42,299 nucleotides of DNA, from positions 1 to 42,299 of the forward strand of contig DQHP01000047.1 of NCBI GenBank assembly GCA_003524435.1, read 5' to 3'. Of the stretch, positions 32,296 through 39,681 are shown one piece after another. A model generated the notes under the pieces. That model worked only from the letters and a program-made list of their open reading frames with translations, was not told where the DNA came from and ran no database searches. This stretch comes from Microbacterium sp. Its GTDB lineage: Bacteria > Actinomycetota > Actinomycetes > Actinomycetales > Microbacteriaceae. The first letter of the stretch is position 1. Every line of letters begins with the position of its first letter. Made by a program: the position numbers and the translations under genes.

Positions 32296-33669
32296 ATGAC
32301 TGATCAGCCCGGCTTCACGCCGACCGGCACCATCGCGAGCGCCGCCGATCGCCGACGCGTCGTGTTCGCGACCGTCGTCGGAACGACCGTCGAGTGGTAC
32401 GACTTCTTTATTTACGCCACAGCCGTAGGGCTCGTCTTCGGCCAGCTGTTCTTCTCGGCGCTCGGTACAAACACGGTGATCCTCGGTTTCGCCACCGTGG
32501 GAATCAGCTTCTTGTTCCGTCCTCTGGGCGCATTCCTCGCGGGACACTTCGGCGACAAACTCGGTCGCAAGCGGGTGCTGATGTGGACCCTCATCCTGAT
32601 GGGTGCTGCCACGGCGTTGATCGGCCTCCTTCCGACCTCGGAGGTCATCGGAGTCGGCGCCCCGATTCTGCTCGTGCTGCTGCGTATTCTGCAGGGCATC
32701 TCAGCCGGCGGCGAGTGGGGCGGCGCGGTATTGATGGCCGTCGAACATGCCCCCAAGCGCAAGCGTGGAATCTTCGGTGCCTCGCCGCAGATCGGTGTGC
32801 CGCTGGGGCTGTTGCTGGCATCCGGTGTGATGGCGATTATGACGGCGGTTGCACCCGGCGAGCAGTTCCTGGCGTGGGGCTGGCGCATTCCGTTCCTGCT
32901 GAGCGTCGTGCTGATTCTGATCGGTTACTACGTGCGGCGCAACGTCGAAGAGAGCCCCGTGTTCGCCGAGCTTGCTGCCCGCAAGGAGAAGGCGAACATG
33001 CCGATCGTGCAGTTGTTCCGTAAGCATGCGCTGCTCGTTCTCATCGCTGCCCTCGTCTTCGCGGGCAACAACGCCATCGGCTACATGACCACCGGTGGAT
33101 ACATCCAGCGCTACGCCACTGCCGAAGACGGCCCCATCGGCCTCGAGTTCGGCCCGGTGCTCTGGGCGGTGACAGGCTCCGCTGTCACCTGGCTCCTGAC
33201 GACGCTGCTCGCCGGCTGGATCTCTGACAAAATCGGTCGTCGCAATACCTACATCACCGGGTGGATTCTTCAGCTGGTCGGCGTCTTCCTCCTGTTCCCG
33301 CTCGTGAACACCGCGAATGTGGGGCTGCTGTTCCTCGGGCTTGCGATTCTCACGGTCGGGCTCGGGTTTACCTACGGGCCGCAGGCGGCGCTGTACACCG
33401 AGCTGTTCCCGGCATCCATTCGGTTCTCCGGCGTATCGATCTCATACGCAATCGGCGCGATCCTTGGCGGCGCCTTCGCTCCGACAATCGCCGCGGCGAT
33501 CGTGGCGGCGACGGGCTCTACTGACATGGTCACCTGGTATCTCGCGGGTATGACGATCATCGGTCTGATCGCCACGCTGTTGCTGCGCGATCGCAGCGGG
33601 ATTCCGCTCGGACCTGACTATGAGGAAGAACAGGCAAAGAGCCCGATCTACGGAATGTCGAGGGCATAG
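32296..33669 (+). CDS. MFS transporter, MHS family (probable aromatic acid importer)
   Basis: The 457-residue protein has twelve predicted helices and the MHS landmarks VEWYDFFIYA in helix one, GHFGDKLGRKRVL, LRILQGISAGGEWGG, WRIPFLLS and GWISDKIGRRN. It is a different protein from the MHS transporter at 18737 rather than a recent copy. AAGGAG lies about 6 bases before the ATG at 32296. Divergence from hpaG and the monooxygenase two bases downstream suggest import of a hydroxylated aromatic acid such as 3-hydroxybenzoate or a hydroxyphenylacetate; the substrate is inferred. Confidence 0.9.
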   Translation: MTDQPGFTPTGTIASAADRRRVVFATVVGTTVEWYDFFIYATAVGLVFGQLFFSALGTNTVILGFATVGISFLFRPLGAFLAGHFGDKLGRKRVLMWTLILMGAATALIGLLPTSEVIGVGAPILLVLLRILQGISAGGEWGGAVLMAVEHAPKRKRGIFGASPQIGVPLGLLLASGVMAIMTAVAPGEQFLAWGWRIPFLLSVVLILIGYYVRRNVEESPVFAELAARKEKANMPIVQLFRKHALLVLIAALVFAGNNAIGYMTTGGYIQRYATAEDGPIGLEFGPVLWAVTGSAVTWLLTTLLAGWISDKIGRRNTYITGWILQLVGVFLLFPLVNTANVGLLFLGLAILTVGLGFTYGPQAALYTELFPASIRFSGVSISYAIGAILGGAFAPTIAAAIVAATGSTDMVTWYLAGMTIIGLIATLLLRDRSGIPLGPDYEEEQAKSPIYGMSRA

Positions 33670-33671
33670 GG

Positions 33672-35537
33672 ATGCAGTTCCACCACCACGGTTACGTCTC
33701 CGAGAATCCGCGCGTCGCTGCCGCAGCGGGCACCGGGTTAGATCGCCCCACTGACCTCCCCGACGAGACGGACGTACTCATCGTCGGATCTGGCCCCGCC
33801 GGAATGCTGCTGTCCGCGCAGATGGCGCAGTTCCCCGGTGTCACAACGCGCATCATTGAGCGCCGCGACGGTCGCCTCCCGCTTGGTCAGGCTGATGGCA
33901 TCCAGCCGCGCAGCGTCGAGACATTCCAGGCGTTCGGCTTCGCTGAGAGGATCACTGCCGAGGCATACAACATCGCCTACATGAACTTCTGGGGACCCGA
34001 TCCTGAGAGCCCCGGCGACATCATCCGCACCACGCGCACCGAAGATTACGGGCTCAAGATCAGCGAGTTTCCGCACTTGATCGTGAATCAGGCTCGGGTG
34101 CTGGACTACTTCGCCGAAGCTGCCGCCGACGGCCCAGGACGCATCGTGCCGGATTATGGTGTGGAGTTTGTTGGGCTGACTGTGAACGGTGATGGTGAGT
34201 ATCCCGTTGAGGTGCGCGTGCGTCATGTCGCGGGTGAGCGCAACGGAGAGGAGCGCACTATCCGCGCGAAGTACGTTGTCGGCTGCGACGGCGCACGAAG
34301 CGGCGTGCGTGAGGCGATCGGCCGCACACACGTCGGGGAGTTCTCCGCGCACGCGTGGGGGGTCATGGATGTCCTGGTGAACACCGATTTCCCGGACTGG
34401 CGCACGAAGTGTGCGATCAATGCGCGGGCGGGCAACATTCTGCACATTCCGCGTGAGGGCGGTTATCTCAGTCGGGTCTATGTCGATCTGGGTGAGGTTG
34501 CCGCGGACGACAACCATCAGGTGCGAAACACTCCGATCGAGAAGGTCATCGACAAGGCCAACGAGATTCTGCATCCGTACTCGCTCGATGTGAAGGAAAT
34601 TGCCTGGTCGAGTGTGTACGAAGTCGGCCACCGAGTCACCGACGGCTTCGACGACGCGCTCGACGAAGCGCGCACGCCGCGGGTGTTCCTCACCGGTGAT
34701 GCGTGTCACACGCACAGTGCGAAAGCCGGTCAAGGGATGAACGTCTCCATGCAGGACGGTTTCAACCTGGGCTGGAAGCTGGGGTCAGTCCTGACCGGTG
34801 TTTCGCCGGAGAGCCTACTGGCCACGTACTCTGCTGAACGCCAGCCGGTCGCGCAGCAGCTCATCGACTTCGATCGTGAATGGTCATCGCTCATGGCGCG
34901 GAAGCCTGAGGAGATCTCGGACCCACAGGAACTGTCGAACTACTACTTGGCGACGGCTGAGTTCCCGTCCGGATTCATGACCCAGTATTCACCCTCAGCG
35001 ATTACCGGCACTGCCGAGCATCAGGCGCTCGCCGCGGGTTTCCCGTTGGGGCGACGCTTTAAGTCTGCCGAGGTCGTGCGGGTCTGCGACGGCAACGTCG
35101 TCCACCTCGGGCATCACGCGAAGGCGGATGGACGCTGGCGTATGTACGCGTTTGCGGATGCCTCAGGGGCGGGTCTGGCGGAGTGGGCGTCTGCGGCCGA
35201 GGCGCTCGTTGCGAAGTACACGCCAGCGGATGCCGACACGGATGCTGTCTTCGATGTGAAGACGATCTACCAGCAGCCGTTCGAAGACATCGAGATTCTG
35301 TCGGTGCCGAAGCTGTTTCTCCCCGAGACCGGTCCATTGGGCCTGACCGATTGGGAGAAGATCTACACCGCGGCGCCTAACGCGTGGACAGAGACTGACA
35401 TCTTCGCCGAGCGAGAGTTGTCGCGTGACGGAGTGGTCGTTCTTGTGCGACCCGATCAGTATGTGGCTGCGGTGCTGCCATTGGATGCGACGGCCGAACT
35501 CGCTGCGTTCCTGGAGGGCATCTTCCTGCCGATGTGA
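33672..35537 (+). CDS. FAD-dependent aromatic monooxygenase, 3-hydroxybenzoate 4-hydroxylase (MobA)-like
   Basis: This 621-residue single-component flavin hydroxylase belongs to the phenol hydroxylase family. The FAD motif GSGPAG is at 40-45, the DG motif GCDGARSGVR near 204-213, and the second FAD site GDACHTHSAKAGQGMN near 340. A thioredoxin-fold C-terminal domain starts around residue 450. Asp75, His135, Lys246 and Tyr270 sit where I recall active-site residues in Comamonas MobA (Asp75, His135, Lys247, Tyr271), supporting a meta-hydroxylated aromatic acid substrate. It starts two bases after the transporter stop. It probably supplies the catechol for HpaD, replacing HpaBC; 3-hydroxyphenylacetate is an alternative substrate. 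Confidence 0.87.
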   Translation: MQFHHHGYVSENPRVAAAAGTGLDRPTDLPDETDVLIVGSGPAGMLLSAQMAQFPGVTTRIIERRDGRLPLGQADGIQPRSVETFQAFGFAERITAEAYNIAYMNFWGPDPESPGDIIRTTRTEDYGLKISEFPHLIVNQARVLDYFAEAAADGPGRIVPDYGVEFVGLTVNGDGEYPVEVRVRHVAGERNGEERTIRAKYVVGCDGARSGVREAIGRTHVGEFSAHAWGVMDVLVNTDFPDWRTKCAINARAGNILHIPREGGYLSRVYVDLGEVAADDNHQVRNTPIEKVIDKANEILHPYSLDVKEIAWSSVYEVGHRVTDGFDDALDEARTPRVFLTGDACHTHSAKAGQGMNVSMQDGFNLGWKLGSVLTGVSPESLLATYSAERQPVAQQLIDFDREWSSLMARKPEEISDPQELSNYYLATAEFPSGFMTQYSPSAITGTAEHQALAAGFPLGRRFKSAEVVRVCDGNVVHLGHHAKADGRWRMYAFADASGAGLAEWASAAEALVAKYTPADADTDAVFDVKTIYQQPFEDIEILSVPKLFLPETGPLGLTDWEKIYTAAPNAWTETDIFAERELSRDGVVVLVRPDQYVAAVLPLDATAELAAFLEGIFLPM

Positions 35538-35568
35538 ACTCATCCGCACCGGGCCGGCCGAGACAACA

Positions 35569-35584
35569 CATGACACGTGTCATG
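35569..35584. promoter_or_regulatory. Perfect 16-bp palindrome upstream of the ABC/two-component operon
   Basis: CATGACACGTGTCATG is an exact palindrome. A partial echo, GGTGACACC, lies at 35592-35600. NarL/DesR-type regulators often bind ATGAC/GTCAT-style inverted repeats, and such a regulator is encoded at 38485, so this is the likely autoregulatory site. It lies 58 bases before the ATPase ATG. Binding is inferred. Confidence 0.6.
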
Positions 35585-35641
35585 CGCACGAGGTGACACC
35601 ACCCTCCGGATTCAGCAGCGCGCCAGGGCCAGGCTGTAAGC

Positions 35642-36598
35642 ATGAGCACTTCATCAGAAACTCTGACCACGGCGAAACCTCCTGCCACAGCATCCGATAC
35701 CGCCGTCGCCATCGAGAAGCTGCAGAAGCACTTCGGCTCTGGCGAGCACGCGGTGAAAGCCGTCGACGGTGTGGATCTCCGCATCCGTCGGGGCGAGATC
35801 GTCGCGCTTCTCGGCCCAAACGGTGCCGGAAAAACCACCACACTCGACATGCTGCTCGGTCTCACCGACCCGAGCAAGGGAGACGTCACCGTTTTCGGTG
35901 AGAAGCCGGGTAAGGCCGCGAAAAGTGGTGTGATCGCTGGCGTGCTGCAAACGGGCGGGTTGCTGTCGGATCTCAGCGTTCGCGAGACCGTTGAAGTCAT
36001 CGCCTCTCTGCACGGACGTGAGGCACTCTCACGCGTACCCGATGTGCTTGCTCGGGCCGATCTCGCATCGATCGCGGGCCGCCGTATCGCGAAGTGCTCT
36101 GGCGGCGAACAGCAGCGCGTGAAGTTCGCGCTCGCGCTGGTCGCTGACCCAGACGTCCTGGTGCTTGACGAGCCAACGGCCGGAATGGACGTCACCGCCC
36201 GCCGCCACTTCTGGAACGTCATGCGCGCCGATGCAAACGCCGGCCGCACCATCATCTTCGCCACGCACTACCTCGAAGAGGCAGAGCAGTTCGCCCGCCG
36301 CACGGTAGTGATGAATCACGGGCGGATCGTTGCGGATGCTCCCACCGCGCAACTACGCGCGAACCTCGGCGGGCGCACACTCGCCGCGAATCTGCCCGCC
36401 ACCGGTGCCGACGACCTGCTGACGCAGCTGAAGACGACCGAAGGCATCACCGACGTGCTCGTTGACGGCGAGCGGGTGACTCTTCGAGCGATGAACTCAG
36501 ATGCCGCGGCATCCGCTCTTCTGAAATCAGGGGCGCACGACCTGGAGATCGCCGCTCCCACCCTCGAAACCGCCTTTACCGCACTGACGGAGAACTGA
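35642..36598 (+). CDS. ABC transporter ATP-binding protein
   Basis: The 318-residue ATPase powers an ABC-2 exporter. Walker A GPNGAGKT is at 58-65, the signature CSGGEQQR (variant of LSGGQ) at 152-159 and Walker B VLVLDEPTAG at 172-181; the switch histidine is in ATHYLEE. A C-terminal extension of about 80 residues after residue 230 is usual in the drug-exporter (DRA/CcmA-like) group. The first 22 residues are Ser/Thr-rich and disordered. The ATG at 35642 has only a weak CAGG upstream. It is followed closely by the permease and two-component genes, a layout like the DesKR-linked exporters of Gram-positive bacteria. Confidence 0.93.
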   Translation: MSTSSETLTTAKPPATASDTAVAIEKLQKHFGSGEHAVKAVDGVDLRIRRGEIVALLGPNGAGKTTTLDMLLGLTDPSKGDVTVFGEKPGKAAKSGVIAGVLQTGGLLSDLSVRETVEVIASLHGREALSRVPDVLARADLASIAGRRIAKCSGGEQQRVKFALALVADPDVLVLDEPTAGMDVTARRHFWNVMRADANAGRTIIFATHYLEEAEQFARRTVVMNHGRIVADAPTAQLRANLGGRTLAANLPATGADDLLTQLKTTEGITDVLVDGERVTLRAMNSDAAASALLKSGAHDLEIAAPTLETAFTALTEN

Positions 36599-36600
36599 TC

Positions 36601-37362
36601 ATGAGTATGTCAATTTCACCCACGATGCTGCGCATTGAAGCATTGCGCCAGATTCGCAACCCGTACACACTTGCCTTCACCCTCGGAATGCCGGTGGCGA
36701 TGTACCTGCTGTTCGGGGCGAGTATGTCGTATGGATCGATGTCAATGGGACACGGCAACGTCGCGTTCTACGTCATGGTGTCGATGGCCGCATATGGCGG
36801 TGCTGTCGCGATGAGTTCGATCACCTCGCTTGCCGCTTCTGAGTCGAAACAGGGCTGGGGCAGGCAGTTGGCGATGACTCCGCTTGGCACGGTCGGGTAC
36901 GCGATGACGAAGCTCGTGACCGCAGTGGCGTTCGCGGCGCTGGCCGTGCTCGCCGTCTTTGCTGCAGGCATGCTGACCGGCGCCGAGACAACCGACGCCT
37001 GGCGTTGGGGGGCCTCGGCGGGGATCATCCTCGGACTCGGGCTCATGTACGGTCTTTATGGACTCGGCGTCGGGCTGTTCTTCAATCCAGACACGGCGGC
37101 GGCACTGGCATCCATCTCGATGACATTCTTTGCTTTCTTCGGCAACGTCTTCATGCCTCTCGATGGCGTGATGCTCGACATCGCCCGTTTCACCCCGCTG
37201 TACGGTTTCGTGTCGTTGAGCCGTTGGCCACTCACCGACGGCGCCCTGACAACCGGGCAAACCGACCCGCTGTGGGCAGTTGTGCTGAACATCATCGTGT
37301 GGCTCGCCCTGTTCGCGGTTCTCGTGGCAGCAGGCATCAAGCGCTCGCGCTCACGCCGATAG
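36601..37362 (+). CDS. ABC-2 type transporter permease
   Basis: The 253-residue membrane protein has six predicted helices: about 25-45, 56-75, 103-127, 133-155, 164-186 and 222-244. The pattern matches ABC-2 exporters of small molecules or lipids, including the conserved FGNVFMPLDGVML before the last loop. It starts two bases after the ATPase stop. The Met-rich segment around residues 39-50 (GASMSYGSMSMGHG) is unusual, but I would not infer metal transport from it. The exported substrate is unknown; antimicrobial or membrane-stress defence is common for this type. Confidence 0.9.
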   Translation: MSMSISPTMLRIEALRQIRNPYTLAFTLGMPVAMYLLFGASMSYGSMSMGHGNVAFYVMVSMAAYGGAVAMSSITSLAASESKQGWGRQLAMTPLGTVGYAMTKLVTAVAFAALAVLAVFAAGMLTGAETTDAWRWGASAGIILGLGLMYGLYGLGVGLFFNPDTAAALASISMTFFAFFGNVFMPLDGVMLDIARFTPLYGFVSLSRWPLTDGALTTGQTDPLWAVVLNIIVWLALFAVLVAAGIKRSRSRR

Positions 37363-37372
37363 GGTCGACAGT

Positions 37373-38488
37373 ATGACGGCTAGGGTGACTCAAGGTGCGC
37401 GGCGCCCCCACGGCGCGGGCTCACCCTGGGAGCGGTTCGGCTGGGTTATGGCGGCTGTCTGGCTGGTATTTCTTGTGTATCCGGTGATCGGGCTGCTGCG
37501 ATCGGATGCCGCGCAGGCCTGGGTTATCACGGGCTGGGTCGCGCTGTGTCTGTTCGTCGTGATCTACGTGTTCGGGTTCGTCAACGGCATGAGCTTCGGC
37601 GGCGGCGGACTCACCGAACCGCCCCAGCCGATCCAATGGGTCGTTCTCATCCTTCTGATCGCATGCACGGCGCTGACAGTTCCGGCGGCCGGGGGCGCCG
37701 CGCTGAGCTTCCTCCCGTTCATCATGTCGTTCGCTTCATACGGTCTCACGCGTACAGCGCACTGGGTCATGAGCGCGGTATGTATCGCGGCGACTGCGGT
37801 CGTGGTGTTTCTGACCCCGGCTGGTGCGACGTACCTGACAGTTCTCGCGATTGTCGTGCTGCTCGCCGTGGTCAACACCGTTTCCACGACGCTGATCATC
37901 CGCTCTTCCGAGGCTGAGACCTTGGGGCTTGAGCTCGCCACGAGTGAGGGACGCGAGGCCGTTGCGCGCGACGTTCACGACCTGGTGGGGCATTCGCTGA
38001 CGGTGGTGAGCTTGAAGGCACAGCTCGTGCGCCGGCTCATCGATAGCGACCCTGAGCGCGCCAAAGCTGAGCTCGCTGACATCGAATCACTGACGTCAGA
38101 AGCAATCGCCGGGGTGCGTGCGACGGTCGCCGGCGTGCGCAGTGCCGCGCTGATCGAGCAGCTTGCCTCATGCCGGGATGCATTGCGCGCCGCCGACATG
38201 GAGATGCGGGTGGAGGGTGAGGCAGGGGTGCTCTCGCCGGCCCAGTCTTTGACTGCGAGCTGGATTCTCCGTGAGGCGACGACCAATGTGCTGCGGCATT
38301 CAGAGGCTCGCTCGGTTCTCGTGCAGATTGCTCCGGGGAGGTTCGCGGTCATTGACGATGGACGTGGCATCTCGGGAGGCGAAGGCAACGGTGTGCGGGG
38401 CATGCGCGAGCGTGCGACGACCGCGGGTGCGTCGCTGACTATGTCATCAGGATCTGCAGGCGGGACACACGTGGAGGTGACCTGGTGA
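37373..38488 (+). CDS. DesK-like sensor histidine kinase
   Basis: The 371-residue kinase has five to six N-terminal membrane helices over about residues 23-176, a HisKA_3 dimerisation helix with the phospho-acceptor His202 in RDVHDLVGHSLTVV, and a C-terminal HATPase domain with an N-box-like REATTNVLRH, DDGRG and GNGVRGMRER. It has no extracellular sensor domain, so it probably senses membrane state or the partner ABC transporter. It begins 10 bases after the permease stop. The next gene's GTG overlaps its stop, indicating a matched kinase/regulator pair. Confidence 0.93.
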   Translation: MTARVTQGARRPHGAGSPWERFGWVMAAVWLVFLVYPVIGLLRSDAAQAWVITGWVALCLFVVIYVFGFVNGMSFGGGGLTEPPQPIQWVVLILLIACTALTVPAAGGAALSFLPFIMSFASYGLTRTAHWVMSAVCIAATAVVVFLTPAGATYLTVLAIVVLLAVVNTVSTTLIIRSSEAETLGLELATSEGREAVARDVHDLVGHSLTVVSLKAQLVRRLIDSDPERAKAELADIESLTSEAIAGVRATVAGVRSAALIEQLASCRDALRAADMEMRVEGEAGVLSPAQSLTASWILREATTNVLRHSEARSVLVQIAPGRFAVIDDGRGISGGEGNGVRGMRERATTAGASLTMSSGSAGGTHVEVTW

Positions 38489-39105
38489 GTGACGTAGAGC
38501 AGATCAGGCTGGTGATCGCGGACGACCAAGCGATGCTGCGAGGAGCGCTGGCAGCGTTGCTGGAACTCGAGGACGACCTCACAGTCGTTGGCGTCGCCGG
38601 AGACGGCGAGGCCGCCGTGGAGGTGGTGGCGCAGACGGCGCCGGATGTGTGTTTGATGGACATTCAGATGCCGGGAATGGACGGCATCGCGGCGACGCAA
38701 GCTGTGCGCGCGGCGAATGAGAATACACGCGTACTCATCGTGACGACGTTCGCGCGGCCGGGTTATCTGCGCGCTGCGTTGGATGCTGGGGCCAGCGGCT
38801 TTGTCGTCAAGGATGCCCCTGTCGAGCAACTCGCCGATGCCGTGCGGCGGGTTCACTCCGGGCTTCGCGTCGTTGACCCGGTGCTCGCCGAATCCAGCCT
38901 GTTTGAGGGGGCGAACCCGCTCAGCGAGCGGGAGAGGCAGGTGCTGCGGCTCGCTGCCGATGGGCGTAGCGCCGCGGCGATTGCATCCGAGGTCTTCCTC
39001 TCAGCAGGCACCGTGCGCAACAATCTGTCGGCGGCGATTGGCAAGGTGGGAGCGCGCAACCGTGCCCAGGCCGTGCGGATCGCCCAGGACAAGGGATGGA
39101 TTTGA
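38485..39105 (+). CDS. NarL/LuxR-family response regulator
   Basis: The 206-residue regulator has a receiver domain with acidic pocket Asp13/Asp14, phospho-acceptor Asp59 in CLMDIQMPG and Lys109 in FVVKDAP. It ends in a LuxR-type helix-turn-helix (LSERERQVLRLAADG...AGTVRNNLSAAI) at about residues 142-200. The GTG start at 38485 overlaps the kinase stop by four bases. It likely controls the ABC genes upstream, and the perfect palindrome at 35569-35584 is the obvious candidate site. Confidence 0.94.
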   Translation: MSDVEQIRLVIADDQAMLRGALAALLELEDDLTVVGVAGDGEAAVEVVAQTAPDVCLMDIQMPGMDGIAATQAVRAANENTRVLIVTTFARPGYLRAALDAGASGFVVKDAPVEQLADAVRRVHSGLRVVDPVLAESSLFEGANPLSERERQVLRLAADGRSAAAIASEVFLSAGTVRNNLSAAIGKVGARNRAQAVRIAQDKGWI

Positions 39106-39183
39106 GGCGTCTCGTGGAATGTCTGATCCCCGGCGTAACTTTGATCTTGGTCGGGCGACGACGCCTACCAGAAGGAGAACATC

Positions 39184-39564
39184 ATGGATTGGAAAATAGA
39201 ACTCATCTTCGTGCCGGTCACTGACGTCGACCGGGCGAAAGACTTCTACTTAAAGATCGGCTTCAACGCCGACCACGATCAAACTCCCGTCGAAGGACTG
39301 CGCTTCGTGCAGATGACTCCACCAGGATCAGCATGCTCGATCGCGTTCGGCACTGGCCTCGGCACCGACCTCGAGCCGGGGCAGCAGAATACGATCCAGG
39401 TCGTTGTTCCAGATGCTGACGGCGCGCTGGCGCAACTGCGCGAGGTGGGTGTCGCGGCTGATGGCGTCGATGAGCAGGCCTGGGGCCGTTTCGTAACGTT
39501 CGATGATCCGGACGGCAACACCTGGACGTTGCAGGAACTACCGGATTACAGCGCCGCGGGCTGA
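39184..39564 (+). CDS. VOC-family (glyoxalase/bleomycin-resistance-like) protein
   Basis: The 126-residue protein is a single vicinal-oxygen-chelate unit. It starts with IELIFVPVTDVDRAKDFY and ends in FDDPDGNTWTLQEL, which carries the usual metal-site Glu. The N-terminal metal position is occupied by Glu/Phe rather than His, so the metal site may be incomplete. An excellent AAGGAG precedes the ATG at 39184. No partner gene hints at a substrate; a role in small-molecule binding or detoxification is possible. It lies 78 bases after the response-regulator gene and may be separate from it. Confidence 0.88.
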   Translation: MDWKIELIFVPVTDVDRAKDFYLKIGFNADHDQTPVEGLRFVQMTPPGSACSIAFGTGLGTDLEPGQQNTIQVVVPDADGALAQLREVGVAADGVDEQAWGRFVTFDDPDGNTWTLQELPDYSAAG

Positions 39565-39681
39565 GAGGCGCCGCCGATAAAGATCTTTCGCGATCGGCAC
39601 AACGGGAATACCGTGGTGCTGACGGATGCTGTGTCCTGAGCACGTCGCGCGTCCGCCCGTGACGGCAGATGGGTGGCGCGC

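Noticed and set aside
33738..34733. 331-codon minus-strand frame opposite the MobA-like monooxygenase
   Set aside because: It is a shadow of the conserved flavoprotein frame with no start signal or recognisable domain.
39574..39597. AAAGATCTTT palindrome inside a CCGAT/ATCGG stem after the VOC gene
   Set aside because: The stem is short and has a 14-base loop, no T-run follows, and it is not near a promoter with good boxes; it may be chance.
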